Shown: positions 1 through 8,841 of the stretch, in pieces
Numbering within the stretch: the first letter of the stretch is position 1
How the letters are laid out: every line of letters begins with the position of its first letter
NCBI GenBank assembly: GCA_002394205.1
Contig: DGTC01000068.1
Span: 1-64,000 of the forward strand
Source: Lachnospira sp. UBA4346
GTDB taxonomy: Bacteria; Bacillota; Clostridia; Lachnospirales; Lachnospiraceae
Reading direction: 5' to 3'
DNA: 64,000 nucleotides
Notes under the pieces: generated by a model
Databases searched by the model: none
The model's input: only the letters and a program-made list of their open reading frames with translations
Told to the model about the DNA's origin: nothing
Position numbers and translations under genes: made by a program

Positions 1-449
1 GCCTTGTTTGCTTCTGCCATCTTGTGCATATCTTCCTTCTTCTTTACAGAAGCGCCTGTGTTGTTGGCAGCATCAAGGATTTCATTTGCAAGTCTTTCCT
101 CCATTGTCTTCTCTCCTCTAGCACGAGAATAAGCAGTCATCCAACGGAGTGCTAATGCCTGTCTTCTATCTGGTCTAACTTCGATAGGTACCTGATATGT
201 GGCACCACCGATACGTCTAGCCTTTACTTCAAGAACTGGCATGATATTGTTCATTGCCTCTTCGAATACTTCGAGAGCTGGCTTTTCTGTCTTAGCAGCG
301 ATTCTGTCAAAAGCACCGTATACGATCTTCTGAGCTACTCCTCTCTTACCATCAAGCATAATGTTGTTGATAAGCTTTGTAACAACCTTATTGTTGTAAA
401 TAGGATCTGCTAATACATCTCTTTTTTGAGTATGTCCTTTACGTGGCAC
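1..449 (-). CDS. rpsG: 30S ribosomal protein S7, partial at window edge
   Basis: Ribosomal protein S7 nucleates assembly of the 30S head and contacts the tRNA exit site. The reading frame starts at a GTG codon (447-449) preceded by a strong AGGAGGG ribosome binding site and begins [11 protein letters not shown]7 hallmarks such as [23 protein letters not shown] and SRARGERTM are visible. About 149 codons lie in the window; the family is usually near 156 residues, so only the last few residues are cut off by the left edge. It follows rpsL after a 177-nt gap and is presumably cotranscribed with it. fusA and tuf would be expected next, outside the window. Confidence 0.97.
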   Translation of the reverse strand, partial: MPRKGHTQKRDVLADPIYNNKVVTKLINNIMLDGKRGVAQKIVYGAFDRIAAKTEKPALEVFEEAMNNIMPVLEVKARRIGGATYQVPIEVRPDRRQALALRWMTAYSRARGEKTMEERLANEILDAANNTGASVKKKEDMHKMAEANK

Positions 450-626
450 GGTTCTTCCCTCCTTAATAATCATTAATTCATCGGTACTCACAATTAATTT
501 GTGTGTCGTGCTCGGTTCTATATTAAACCTGCAACCTGCGGATTAATCTAACTCCGGCACTATTCAAAATCATGTGAATAAATGTGTCGGCGCATGCTGC
601 GCCAAATAAGACTAATTTTTAGTCTC

Positions 627-1046
627 TTACTTTGCGTCCTTAGGTCTCTTAGCACCGTACTTAGAACGAGCCTGTCTTCTCTTAGCAACACCTGCTGTAT
701 CAAGAGTACCTCTTACGATATGGTATCTTGTACCTGGTAAATCCTTTACTCTTCCGCCTCTGATCAAAACAACGCTATGTTCCTGAAGGTTGTGACCTTC
801 ACCTGGAATATATGATGTTACTTCGATACCATTTGAAAGACGAACTCTGGCGATCTTTCTAAGAGCTGAGTTAGGCTTCTTAGGTGTAGCTGTCTTAACA
901 GCTGTACATACACCTCTCTTCTGTGGTGCAGATACGTTTGTAGCCTTCTTCTGAAGTGAGTTATATCCCTTCTGAAGAGCTGGTGCAGTAGACTTCTTTA
1001 CTGCTGACTTTCTTCCCTGTCTTACTAACTGGTTAAATGTTGGCAT
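627..1046 (-). CDS. rpsL: 30S ribosomal protein S12
   Basis: S12 lines the decoding centre of the 30S subunit. The 139-residue product carries the Firmicutes-type N-terminal insertion (about residues 24-40) that makes it longer than the E. coli protein. Conserved blocks [28 protein letters not shown] and [11 protein letters not shown] are intact. The lysines equivalent to E. coli K42 and K87 (here K56 and K101) are wild type, so no streptomycin-resistance change is seen at those sites. It is first in the rpsL-rpsG unit and is preceded by a near-consensus promoter. Confidence 0.98.
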   Translation of the reverse strand: MPTFNQLVRQGRKSAVKKSTAPALQKGYNSLQKKATNVSAPQKRGVCTAVKTATPKKPNSALRKIARVRLSNGIEVTSYIPGEGHNLQEHSVVLIRGGRVKDLPGTRYHIVRGTLDTAGVAKRRQARSKYGAKRPKDAK

Positions 1047-1146
1047 TCCTTTTTCACCTCCCGGAATTAGAATATTAATCTGGTTGCAAATTCAGTTACT
1101 CTGAATTGTCTATATGTGTAATATCATTTATCACACATACCTTGCT

Positions 1147-1175
1147 AGTATATACATTTTCAAAAAAAATGTCAA
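1147..1175 (-). promoter_or_regulatory. Sigma-A promoter of rpsL-rpsG
   Basis: On the minus strand a perfect TTGACA (1170-1175) is separated by exactly 17 nt from TATACT (1147-1152). The expected start site is around 1140, which gives a leader of roughly 95 nt before rpsL. This is one of the strongest promoters in the window, as expected for ribosomal protein genes. Confidence 0.9.
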
Positions 1176-1218
1176 TTGTTTTGTATAAAATATTTATAAA
1201 ACAATTCATTACACCATC

Positions 1219-1770
1219 TTACTTTAACGCAAGACCATCTTTGAATGCATCTCCCACTTTTTCTCCCAAACCAATATACGCATTATTAAATGGATCAAAT
1301 GTGATTGGTTTGAATTTACTTAAATCTACCTTTTTATCTGTTATTACGGATTCATCCGCACTAATATTAACAATTTCGCCAATTAGAATTCCATCCTTAA
1401 ATGACTTTACCTTACATTCCATTGCTACCGGAAGTTCATCAATCAACGGTGCATTGACATATTCACTCTTCGTTGCATGGAAACCTGCCTTTGCAAACTT
1501 ATCCGGAACCTTCTTCGCTGATTCTACGCCTACATAATCACATGCTACAGCAGTGCTTTCTGTTGCAAAGCTCACTGTAAAGGCACCCGTCTGTGTCAGA
1601 TTTTCTGTTGTCTTATGTTCTGAAAGACTGATTGTGATTTCATTGAAATCTGTTGTAATTCCCCATGCTGCATTCATTGCATTTGGAATTCCATCTTGAT
1701 CATATGTTGCAATAATTAATACCGGCTGTGGAAACATATATGGTTTTGCACCAAAATTCACTCTACTCAT
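1219..1770 (-). CDS. Flavin reductase-like FMN-binding (flavoredoxin-type) protein
   Basis: A small FMN-binding split-barrel protein of the flavin reductase/flavoredoxin group, expected to bind FMN and handle electrons in the cytoplasm; the partner is unknown. The N-terminal block PQPVLIIATYDQDGIPNAMN followed by AAWG is typical of the family, as is the SFATE segment. An upstream in-frame ATG at 1786-1788 exists, but the AAAGGAAG ribosome binding site lies between it and the ATG at 1768-1770, so the shorter 183-residue form (starting MSRVNFG) is preferred. It is monocistronic, between the ribosomal unit and a long non-coding stretch. Confidence 0.85.
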   Translation of the reverse strand: MSRVNFGAKPYMFPQPVLIIATYDQDGIPNAMNAAWGITTDFNEITISLSEHKTTENLTQTGAFTVSFATESTAVACDYVGVESAKKVPDKFAKAGFHATKSEYVNAPLIDELPVAMECKVKSFKDGILIGEIVNISADESVITDKKVDLSKFKPITFDPFNNAYIGLGEKVGDAFKDGLALK

Positions 1771-1882
1771 CGCCTTACTTCCTTTCATCTGATTGCTAAA
1801 CTAGCCATTTTATTATGGCTGTTTCGATTAATTTTATACATTTAAATTGTATCATACATTCATTAATAATACAATAAATTTC

Positions 1883-2090
1883 GGTTTGTGGATGTACTCT
1901 GCCTGATAGATGGACGGAGGGATTTGACGTACTGACGCATATCGAAAAAGATAAATTTATTTTGAAAACGCAAACTCGCCTACGGCTCAAACAGTGCGCT
2001 TTTCAAAATAAATTATTTTTCCGATATGCTGTGTTTCACTTAGGCAGAGTATTCTCCGGTGCATAACTACTTTCGGCATCGCCACAAACC
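1883..2090. repeat. Large nested imperfect inverted repeat (fold-back element)
   Basis: Three nested complementary arm pairs share one centre: 1883-1891 with 2082-2090 (9 bp), 1895-1904 with 2042-2051 (10 bp), and a long near-perfect inner stem of about 34 bp, 1937-1971 with 1996-2029, around a 24-nt loop. The stem is AT-rich with few mismatches. No convincing coding region covers it. It could be a miniature inverted-repeat element, a degenerate transposon end pair or a structured RNA; the sequence alone does not decide. Confidence 0.7.
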
Positions 2091-2565
2091 TTTTGGGGGT
2101 GGCTGTTGGACTGTATTGGTTATTCCTAGTGGATTGCTTTAACGGACGAAGAGATGGAAAGATGAATTTTGGTAGAAACGCTGACAAATGTATTTAATTG
2201 CGATTCGAACGGATATGAATTTTTCTTTTCAATTGTTCGTTTGCTGAGTGTTATTTCATTCGTGTATTTTTTAGTATACGTCTGTGTTCGGAAAGGCTAC
2301 ATCTCTTAGTAAGGTAGCTTTGTTGTTTGATAATTTATTGGATTTTTAATGGATTGCTTGCCTTCGTAAAGTAAATAATTCGAACAGTATATGTTTTCAA
2401 TCAAATGTACAACGGTGAAATATTTAACGATTTAAATTGCAGCTACAATTTATTAAGATCATCGTGATAATAATTCCAATGGATATTGATTGTTATGGTT
2501 GTTTATAGCCCGACATTTATGGATTACATTTGTAAATCTTAAGATACACAGGGAAAGAGACATTC

Positions 2566-2717
2566 ATTGTTGACAAACAGTTGCGAGGCTTCCGTCGGGA
2601 GCTTTCGAGTCGCGTTGCCACAAAGCGAACTGTTTGAGGGGCTTGCCCCGAGTTTTCGCGACTGGCAACAATAGGCGCGAGGAAGCGAGCAGGAAATGAA
2701 GCATGTTTGTCAATAAT
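2566..2717. repeat. Palindromic element with 14-bp terminal inverted repeats
   Basis: The ends 2566-2579 and 2704-2717 are inverted copies of a 14-mer with one mismatch (ATTGTTGACAAACA type). Inside are further hairpins: GTTGCCA pairs with TGGCAAC and enclose a GGGGC-TTG-GCCCC hairpin (the final CCCC only partly paired). The interior is clearly more GC-rich than its surroundings. The architecture of about 150 bp with terminal repeats and no ORF is MITE-like, although a structured RNA is possible. Confidence 0.6.
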
Positions 2718-2831
2718 GATATGGCTCTTGACCGTCCGTTAGGTTAAAAGTTTCTTTGTAGCAACCACTACATTACGCAGTGCGATTCGCAATCCGCTGC
2801 GCTCCTTGCTCATCCGTGCTGTCGCACTATC

Positions 2832-2894
2832 AAAAAGAAATAACAAATCCTCTTTTGTGAGCAAGCTCCCATCGAGTATTTGTTATTTCTTTTT
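2832..2894. repeat. 17-bp perfect inverted repeat downstream of the MerR gene
   Basis: Arms 2832-2848 and 2878-2894 are perfectly complementary (AAAAAGAAATAACAAAT and its reverse complement). They lie 27-89 nt past the stop codon of the MerR gene. Because one arm ends in T-rich sequence on either strand, the structure may act as a weak bidirectional terminator, or it may belong to the palindromic repeats on its left. Confidence 0.5.
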
Positions 2895-2920
2895 GGCACT
2901 GCTCGTTAAATCGGAATTCA

Positions 2921-3757
2921 TCACTCTGCTTTTACCGGCATGCCTAATACGATGTATTGCATTTCTTTTCCATTTTCTTTTGACAGACTAATTTTTACTC
3001 CAATTGCATCTCCATCTAAGCAATAGTGATGTTGTTTCATATACTCTAAATATTCGTCAAATAACTGACAGCAAAGCGTCTCTTTAATCTTCTCATCTGC
3101 CATCGTGTAGGCAATTGGCATTTTCTGAATCTTTAAAATACTTTTCTGCTTTGGATACTTCTCTACATAACGATAGTCCATTTTTATATTCTTCTGTCCT
3201 ACAAGTTTACTTCGAATCGTAATCGCTTCTTCACATTTCAGATTTCTATTTAAAATATCTTCTTTCCGAAAAATATAAACATACTCTATTTCCGGGTAAT
3301 CATATAAAAATTGATTGGTTATTTGCTGAATATTTTTATCCTGATAAATCTGTTCATCCTTTTTGTATACGATATAGTCCACCTGCACGCTGTCCATTTC
3401 AACAAAACGATCTCCTAACAGCTGCACCGTATGCATCATATTAATATCATCTTTTACCATGTGCCGCAGTGACTGCAACTGTGCAATTTCATCATCTAAA
3501 TGACGCATCATATTTTGGTAAGACTCCTGAATCTGCGTAATATCCGCCCCCATCATCTGAGAAATTTCATCATGACTAAATCCAATTTTACGATATTTAC
3601 TCAGATATGTTATTTTCTGAACATCAGAATCTGTGAAATAACGATATTGATTTTTTTCATCTATAATAGGATTCAAATGTCCTTTTTCCGCAAATCTTCG
3701 TATCGTATTGGTTGACACATTCAACATTTTCGATAACATACTTGTTGTATACTTCAT
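2921..3757 (-). CDS. MerR family transcriptional regulator
   Basis: The N-terminus is a MerR winged helix-turn-helix (residues about 1-70, MKYTTSMLSKMLNVSTNTIR followed by RFAEKGHL and YRYFTDSDV), followed by a coiled linker around residues 75-105. The roughly 170-residue C-terminal region ends with PIAYTMADEKIKETL and IGVKISLSKENGKEMQ, which resembles ligand-sensing GyrI-like domains, but the effector is unknown. The start is placed at the ATG 3755-3757, 9 nt after GGAG; an ATG three codons earlier would touch that site. No obvious target operon is adjacent, so it may be autoregulatory or act elsewhere. Confidence 0.85.
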   Translation of the reverse strand: MKYTTSMLSKMLNVSTNTIRRFAEKGHLNPIIDEKNQYRYFTDSDVQKITYLSKYRKIGFSHDEISQMMGADITQIQESYQNMMRHLDDEIAQLQSLRHMVKDDINMMHTVQLLGDRFVEMDSVQVDYIVYKKDEQIYQDKNIQQITNQFLYDYPEIEYVYIFRKEDILNRNLKCEEAITIRSKLVGQKNIKMDYRYVEKYPKQKSILKIQKMPIAYTMADEKIKETLCCQLFDEYLEYMKQHHYCLDGDAIGVKISLSKENGKEMQYIVLGMPVKAE

Positions 3758-4180
3758 GTATATCATCTCCTAATCTTCACACTTCTTTATTTTTAAATAA
3801 CTATTCAATACAGCACATCCATTTCAAAGCACTCTGTCTAATTCTACCTTTGTTATCACGTTTCAATATATTTATTATAACATAATTCATACTAATTTCC
3901 TACTTACAATCCTACAATCAATTTTCTTTCTTAATAAAATTATATTTAACCTTCAAACGTATTCTATTTTCATTATACAATACAAACCCCAATCCCCTTA
4001 TAAACACACATTTTCTTACAATTGGACATTCTAATACAAATTTCTATACCGTCTAAATTGATAAATATAACAAAAGGGCAGCAAATGTATAAATGCTCCA
4101 TCACATTCTATCCATTTGCCACCCTTGCTTTGCTGCTCCCTATTATTCCATTATCCGATAAAAGAACTTTTCACTACCCT
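3758..4180. other. AT-rich intergenic region
   Basis: About 420 bp between the MerR gene and the end of the symporter gene. A TATAAT-like hexamer occurs near 3880 on the minus strand but I could not pair it with a convincing -35 box. The right part holds a possible terminator for the symporter (4072-4133). Nothing else recognisable is seen. Confidence 0.4.
4072..4133 (-). terminator. Possible terminator downstream of the symporter gene
   Basis: An 11-bp stem with two wobble pairs (4123-4133 with 4077-4087) is followed on the minus strand by CTTTTGTTATATTT. The loop is long (35 nt) and the T run is interrupted, so this is only a moderate candidate for stopping transcription after the stop codon at 4181. 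Confidence 0.4.
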
Positions 4181-5572
4181 CTATTCTTTCAATGCGTCCA
4201 CATCGTTTGATAATTTTTTAACAACTCCGGAAAGCTGGAATAATGCAAGCAGGTTTGGAATAATCATAAATCCGTTAAATGTATCTGCAATATCCCACAT
4301 AAGGCCTAAATCCATTGTTGCACCAATAATTGCCATAAAAGAATATACAACAAGAAATGGTCGTGTACTGCGATTTCCAAATAAAAATTCGATACATCTG
4401 GAACCATACAATCCCCAGCCGATGATTGTACTAAATGCAAAGCAACACATCGCAACAGCAATAAAAATAGATACAAACGGTCCATATGTGCTTGTAAATC
4501 CTGAAATCGTCAGCTCTGCGCCTGCTGCCATTCCATACTGAATTGTTGGTGCTGCAAGTAAAATAACAAGACCTGTCATCGTACAAATCACAATGGTATC
4601 CATAAACACTTCAAAAATCCCAAACAATCCCTGATGCACTGCATCATCCGTATCTGCACAGGCATGTGCAATGGAACCGGTACCAAGTCCTGCTTCATTT
4701 GAAAAAATTCCTCTTGATACGCCTTTTTTCAAACTGAGAATCATCGTTCCAACTGCACCACCCGTAATTGCACGTGGAGAAAATGCTCCTTTGATAATCA
4801 TACCAAATACAGCAGGCACTGATGCAATATTAATTATGATAACGCCCAATGCCAATACAATATATAATACTGCCATAAATGGAACAAGACGTTCTGTAAC
4901 CTGACCGATTCGTTTCACACCGCCTAATAATACCATTGCTACAACGGCTGCAATTACGATTCCAAATATTAAGTTCAGCCGTTCTGTTCCAATTCCTTTT
5001 CCTATATGATAATTTGACAATGCGGAATTAATTGCCGTGACGATTGTATTTACCTGTGTCGCATTTCCTGTTCCAAAAACGGTCAGTACACCAAAAATCG
5101 CATAAAGCACTGCAAGAAAATGCCATTTTTTCGATAAACCATTCTTAATATAATACATTGGTCCACCGACATATTCCCCATTGTCATTTTTTTCACGAAA
5201 ATGAATCGCAAGCGTTACCTCTGCAAACTTCGTACACATTCCAAGAAATGCAGAACACCACATCCAAAAAATTGCCCCCGGTCCACCTAATGCAACTGCT
5301 CCTGCAACACCTGCAATATTTCCTGTTCCAACAGTTCCTGCCAGTGCCGTACAGACAGCCTGAAACGGACTCATTGCGCCCTCTTTTGCCTGTTCCTTAT
5401 CAAATATCTTCCCTACGGTATTTTTCATTGCAGTGCCAAATTTACGCAACTGTATACATCTTGTTCGAATTGTCAGAAGTATTCCGACACCAAGAATACA
5501 TACCATCGCCGGCACACCCCAGATAAATCCGTTTAATATACCATTGATTTTAGTAATCCACTCAATCATCAT
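4181..5572 (-). CDS. Alanine/glycine:cation symporter (AgcS family)
   Basis: A 463-residue polytopic membrane transporter that takes up alanine or glycine together with Na+ or H+. The family signature GTVGTGNIAGVAGAVALGG sits near residue 80, followed by GAIFWMW, and FSNEAGLGTGSIAHA lies in the middle. About ten hydrophobic segments span most of the length, which matches the family size. A sigma-A-like promoter lies at 5650-5678. Two consecutive ATG codons follow AAAGGAAC; either may be used. It is monocistronic. Substrate specificity cannot be read from the sequence. Confidence 0.93.
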   Translation of the reverse strand: MMIEWITKINGILNGFIWGVPAMVCILGVGILLTIRTRCIQLRKFGTAMKNTVGKIFDKEQAKEGAMSPFQAVCTALAGTVGTGNIAGVAGAVALGGPGAIFWMWCSAFLGMCTKFAEVTLAIHFREKNDNGEYVGGPMYYIKNGLSKKWHFLAVLYAIFGVLTVFGTGNATQVNTIVTAINSALSNYHIGKGIGTERLNLIFGIVIAAVVAMVLLGGVKRIGQVTERLVPFMAVLYIVLALGVIIINIASVPAVFGMIIKGAFSPRAITGGAVGTMILSLKKGVSRGIFSNEAGLGTGSIAHACADTDDAVHQGLFGIFEVFMDTIVICTMTGLVILLAAPTIQYGMAAGAELTISGFTSTYGPFVSIFIAVAMCCFAFSTIIGWGLYGSRCIEFLFGNRSTRPFLVVYSFMAIIGATMDLGLMWDIADTFNGFMIIPNLLALFQLSGVVKKLSNDVDALKE

Positions 5573-5649
5573 TTGTTCCTTTCCCCTTCTATGTGTATTG
5601 TCGGCTCCTGATTCTTTTTCACTGTAATCTGTTAAACCCCACTTTTATA

Positions 5650-5678
5650 ACTATACCTTATATTTATATAAACAGCAA
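5650..5678 (-). promoter_or_regulatory. Sigma-A-like promoter of the symporter gene
   Basis: On the minus strand TTGCTG (5673-5678), a 17-nt spacer and TATAGT (5650-5655) give a plausible promoter. The leader is about 70 nt. No glycine riboswitch pattern was recognised in the leader. Confidence 0.6.
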
Positions 5679-5818
5679 GTGTTTGACAGCCACCTCGGAT
5701 TTTATTTCTTAACCTATTCGGAACAATGTCATTCTAAGCAAAACATTTTTTACTTTATTATGAAACAATTTTCAAAACTTCCAGTATCAAACGTTCATTT
5801 TATGTTACAAAATAGCAA

Positions 5819-5888
5819 ATTGCACAGACTCCGCTGTAAACGCACTTGTGAATGAATCTCCAAGAACTGCCAACAGAATCTGTGCAAT
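5819..5888. repeat. 10-bp perfect inverted repeat downstream of the aldo-keto reductase gene
   Basis: ATTGCACAGA (5819-5828) is perfectly complementary to 5879-5888, with a 50-nt internal region that can fold further. It lies 39-108 nt after the stop of the aldo-keto reductase gene. There is no good U-run, so a classic intrinsic terminator is doubtful; it may be an mRNA 3-prime end structure or small RNA element. The remainder of 5573-5926 shows only the symporter promoter. Confidence 0.45.
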
Positions 5889-5926
5889 CTTATATCTTTT
5901 ATTCTTATATCGTTTATTGAATTATT

Positions 5927-6796
5927 TTAGAGTTTTCCACCATATACCGGGAAGAAACTTGAATCACCATAATCTTTAATCTTGTCGATATTCTTTAATA
6001 CATCCATGTCCTCAGCACTGATTACAAAATCAAGCTGTGCATTGCTTGCCATATGATCCGGATTGGCTGTCTTTGGAAGGGATACACATCCTAACTGAAT
6101 TGTATACTGAATACATAACTGTGGCACTGTTGCAGCATATTTTTCTGCAATCTTTGCAACCGCTTCGTTCTTCAACATCTCACCATGCGCAACCGGTGAA
6201 TATGCCTCGATAACAATTCCATTCTTCTGACAAAAATCAATAATCTCAAAAGGCGTATTACTGATATGTGTCAGAACCTGATTGACAGCCGGCTGAATCT
6301 TGCAATCTGACAAAATATTTTCAAGATCTGCCTGATTAAAGTTTGAAACACCGATAGAACGTACTTTTTCAGCTTCTACTGCATCTTCTAATGCTCTCCA
6401 TACCTCTTTATTTTCGGCAAAATATCTGTTTTCTGACTGATTTACCTCAACCCATGGCTGTGGACTGTGAATAATCATCATGTCCAAATAATCAAGTCCC
6501 ATCTTTTCTAATGTCTCATCAATTGATTTTGCTGCTGATTCATATGACTTACACTCTGCTGCAACCTTTGAACCTACAAATAATTCTTCTCTTGCCACAC
6601 CGCAGGTACGAATTCCTTCTCCTACGCCACGCTCATTTCCATACGCCTGTGCTGTATCAAAATTACGGTATCCAATCTTCACTGCCGCCTTTACTGCTTC
6701 CGCTGCTTTATCATCATCAATAAACCATGTTCCAAGTCCAAGTTTTGGAATCTTATTTCCATTATTTAATGAATATGTTTCTGTAAAAATGCTCAT
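5927..6796 (-). CDS. Aldo/keto reductase
   Basis: A 289-residue cytoplasmic TIM-barrel oxidoreductase using NAD(P)H to reduce carbonyl compounds. The family tetrad is present: D47 and Y52 (FDTAQAYGNE), K77 (VGSKV) and H110 (IIHSP). LGLGTW and VRSIGVSNF are further signatures. The length suits the 2,5-diketogluconate reductase-like branch. It is the last of three same-strand genes after a cupin and a CMD-family gene, with a good GGAGG site before ATG. The physiological substrate is unknown. Confidence 0.93.
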   Translation of the reverse strand: MSIFTETYSLNNGNKIPKLGLGTWFIDDDKAAEAVKAAVKIGYRNFDTAQAYGNERGVGEGIRTCGVAREELFVGSKVAAECKSYESAAKSIDETLEKMGLDYLDMMIIHSPQPWVEVNQSENRYFAENKEVWRALEDAVEAEKVRSIGVSNFNQADLENILSDCKIQPAVNQVLTHISNTPFEIIDFCQKNGIVIEAYSPVAHGEMLKNEAVAKIAEKYAATVPQLCIQYTIQLGCVSLPKTANPDHMASNAQLDFVISAEDMDVLKNIDKIKDYGDSSFFPVYGGKL

Positions 6797-6872
6797 CCTG
6801 CATCCTCCTGTTATTAAAATTTTATCTGTTTATTTCATACCCACATACATGACAAATAATTCCAACGCTTAT

Positions 6873-7193
6873 TTAATTCCAAATTTCTTTTGCCATGTTA
6901 AATACTGCCCAGGCTTTTGGCCAGCCAACATAAAATGCACAATGTGTTACGATTGCTGCGATTTCTTTCTGTGTTACACCATTATTTTTTGCATTTTCCA
7001 AGTGATATTTTAAGGAAGAATCTGTAATTCCCGATGACATCAATGCTACCACTGTAATAATACAGCGTGTCTTAATATCAATATCCTCATTATTCCAATT
7101 TTCGCCAAATAATACATCATCATTAAAATGTGCAAATTCCGGTGCAAATTCACCCAATGCATTTCTACCTGCTGTCTGTACAATCTTTGCCAT
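6873..7193 (-). CDS. Carboxymuconolactone decarboxylase family protein
   Basis: A small (106-residue) helical protein of the CMD/AhpD-like superfamily. The motif KYHLENAKNNGVTQKEI, with H64, followed by IVTHCAFYVGWPKAW is characteristic. The CxxC of AhpD peroxiredoxin-reducing proteins is absent, so a peroxidase-partner role is unlikely; the pairing with a cupin recalls the CMD-cupin pairs common in bacteria. It is the middle gene of a cupin-CMD-aldo/keto reductase unit. The substrate is unknown. Confidence 0.88.
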   Translation of the reverse strand: MAKIVQTAGRNALGEFAPEFAHFNDDVLFGENWNNEDIDIKTRCIITVVALMSSGITDSSLKYHLENAKNNGVTQKEIAAIVTHCAFYVGWPKAWAVFNMAKEIWN

Positions 7194-7227
7194 AATTTTT
7201 CTCCATTCTATTAATTTCTATTAATTT

Positions 7228-7668
7228 TTATTTTTCTAACTGATTGTAATCTTCATCACTAACCGGCTCGCACCACTCATTTGAGGTATCTTCTCCCGGC
7301 ACTTCTACGGCAATATGGCTAAACCATGAATCTTTCTTCGCTCCATGCCAGTGCTTTACTTCAGCTGGAATTGTAATGACCGTTCCCGGCTTTAATTCCA
7401 CAGCTTCTTTACCTTCTTCCTGATACCAGCCTTCTCCTGCCGTACAGATTAAAAGCTGTCCACCACCTGTTTTGGCATGATGAATGTGCCAGTTATTTCT
7501 GCATCCCGGCTCAAATGTTACATTTGCCAAAAATACCGGACATTTACCAAATTCTGTCAATGGCTTTAAAAATGAATTTCCCACAAAATACTGTGCATAT
7601 GCATCATTTGGCGCACCAACACCAAATGCATCTGCCTGTTCAAACTGTTCTCTTGATTCATACTTCAT
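7228..7668 (-). CDS. Cupin domain protein
   Basis: A 146-residue single-domain cupin. Motif 1 (GCRNNWHIHH, with Q71 where the usual Glu sits) and motif 2 (PAEVKHWHGA, H106) supply the metal-binding residues. The pattern is that of cupins found with CMD-family proteins, including the manganese hydroxynitrile lyase-like group. It is first in the three-gene unit, with a GGAGG ribosome binding site just before the ATG. A role in detoxifying or isomerising small organic molecules with its two neighbours is an inference from context. Confidence 0.87.
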   Translation of the reverse strand: MKYESREQFEQADAFGVGAPNDAYAQYFVGNSFLKPLTEFGKCPVFLANVTFEPGCRNNWHIHHAKTGGGQLLICTAGEGWYQEEGKEAVELKPGTVITIPAEVKHWHGAKKDSWFSHIAVEVPGEDTSNEWCEPVSDEDYNQLEK

Positions 7669-7786
7669 GTTATTTTCCTCCTGATTCTTTATTCTTAAAT
7701 ATATGATTTATATGATAAAATATCTTTGTAATCTCCTACCTGTATGTCCAATGCAGTTTGATATTACTAACTTATTTTATAGATGC

Positions 7787-8449
7787 TTATCTTAAAGATA
7801 ATGTTGCCGTTACGTCGCCTGTTCCTAAAATGCTGCGCAACTGCGCATCCGATACATTTCGAAACTCTCCTAATTTTGTAAAATTCCAACTGTTTGTATC
7901 ATAATAAAAGGTCAACTGATTGCCCTGATACAAAATAATATCACCGGAATGTGTCGTATAGTAGCTGTCATTGCGTGGCAATGAAAAACCTAACGAACCC
8001 ACCTTTTCAAAATTAGAATAATCTTCCATGTAAAGTGTAACATCTCCACCGGAAAGATGTTCTATCAGTGCACGTGAAGATGAATTATCTATAAGTTCTG
8101 CCTGCAATGTCGTTCCATTTATCGTAATATCAATAACCATATCATTCTCTCCCTGCTGTACAACTTCCTGTGTTGGTTCTTTAGAAATACTTTGTGTTGC
8201 CTGTACTTCCTCCTGCGTTTCCACTTTGGTAACTTCTGTGCTCATAACTTCTGCACTTGTAACTTCTGTTTCTGCTTCGAAAGCATTTACCGATTCCTGC
8301 TGCATTGCTGTGCTCTCTTGCGACACTGTTTCCATATTCTGTGTAATTTGCTGCGTTGTCTGTTCCTGACCATTCTGCTGTCTGTTTTCACAGCCTGCTA
8401 CTGCAAATATACCAAGCATTATACAGCCTATCATTATTTTTTTGTACAT
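7787..8449 (-). CDS. Lipoprotein with cyclophilin-like fold domain
   Basis: The 220-residue product has a lipoprotein signal peptide with lipobox VAGC (C20), then a low-complexity Thr/Gln/Glu/Val linker (about residues 21-105) and a compact C-terminal domain starting MVIDITINGTTLQAELIDN. The words ALIEHL, EKVGSLGFSLP and GDIILYQGNQLTFYYD match the bacterial cyclophilin-like family (PF18050-type), whose catalytic role is unproven. It should be anchored outside the cytoplasmic membrane with the domain held off the wall by the linker. It probably has its own transcript, separate from the cupin unit downstream. Confidence 0.85.
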   Translation of the reverse strand: MYKKIMIGCIMLGIFAVAGCENRQQNGQEQTTQQITQNMETVSQESTAMQQESVNAFEAETEVTSAEVMSTEVTKVETQEEVQATQSISKEPTQEVVQQGENDMVIDITINGTTLQAELIDNSSSRALIEHLSGGDVTLYMEDYSNFEKVGSLGFSLPRNDSYYTTHSGDIILYQGNQLTFYYDTNSWNFTKLGEFRNVSDAQLRSILGTGDVTATLSLR

Positions 8450-8841
8450 ATATGCTCCTTTCTTTACCCTTATTACTCTGCAAATATAATATGTCCGATT
8501 CTCTCCGCTATCCCATCAAAACATACCAACTGTTCTTTCATTATTAGTATACTACTTGTTTTTTTATCTATCTAATGCTTATTTCATACATCCAGATATG
8601 CTTTTTAGGCATTATTCACATTACATCACTTTTATAGATTTCTTTTCTGCAAATGCTGTCCCAATAAAATGTTCCTATAATATAAAAAAGCAGTTATACG
8701 CAATAATCTCTGCGTATAACTGCTTTGTAAATACTTTGTATACAATTTGAACTCTATATATTTATGTGGATTTAATTCCAAACTCCTATCTGTTGCTTGT
8801 TCAACAAGTTTTTCTGACATACAGGACAGAGCTTCACATCC
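8450..8841. other. Intergenic region between aroB and the lipoprotein gene
   Basis: About 390 bp without a credible gene. It contains the strong aroB terminator at 8682-8726. A GGAG ribosome binding site precedes the lipoprotein start. I found no convincing promoter hexamers for the lipoprotein gene. Confidence 0.5.
8682..8726 (-). terminator. Intrinsic terminator downstream of aroB
   Basis: A 16-bp perfect stem (8687-8702 with 8711-8726) with an 8-nt loop is followed on the minus strand by a T run ending TTTTTTAT. It lies about 116 nt after the aroB stop codon. Confidence 0.85.

Larger units (their letters stand above)
1771..2920. other. 1.1-kb gene-free region with three palindromic elements
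   Basis: No open frame here has a ribosome binding site, recognisable protein motif or family match. Two short minus-strand frames run through the inverted repeat and are considered spurious. The stretch contains the fold-back element at 1883-2090, a nested palindrome at 2566-2717 and a 17-bp inverted repeat at 2832-2894. Such a concentration suggests accumulation of short repeated intergenic elements rather than a lost gene. Confidence 0.6.

Noticed and set aside
627..1046. Possible streptomycin-resistance allele of rpsL.
   Set aside because: The Lys residues equivalent to K42 and K87 are both present, so the protein is wild type at these positions.
1106..1537. 143-codon plus-strand frame opposite the flavin reductase-like gene.
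   Set aside because: It is the antisense shadow of a clearly conserved gene and has no family similarity or ribosome binding site.
1796..2187. Two consecutive minus-strand frames of 64 and 66 codons in the long intergenic region.
   Set aside because: They run through the inverted repeat, have no plausible ribosome binding site and no protein-like composition.
5573..5926. Possible glycine riboswitch upstream of the alanine/glycine symporter.
   Set aside because: The leader from the predicted start is only about 70 nt and lacks the conserved glycine aptamer sequence; the inverted repeat at 5819-5888 is upstream of the promoter.
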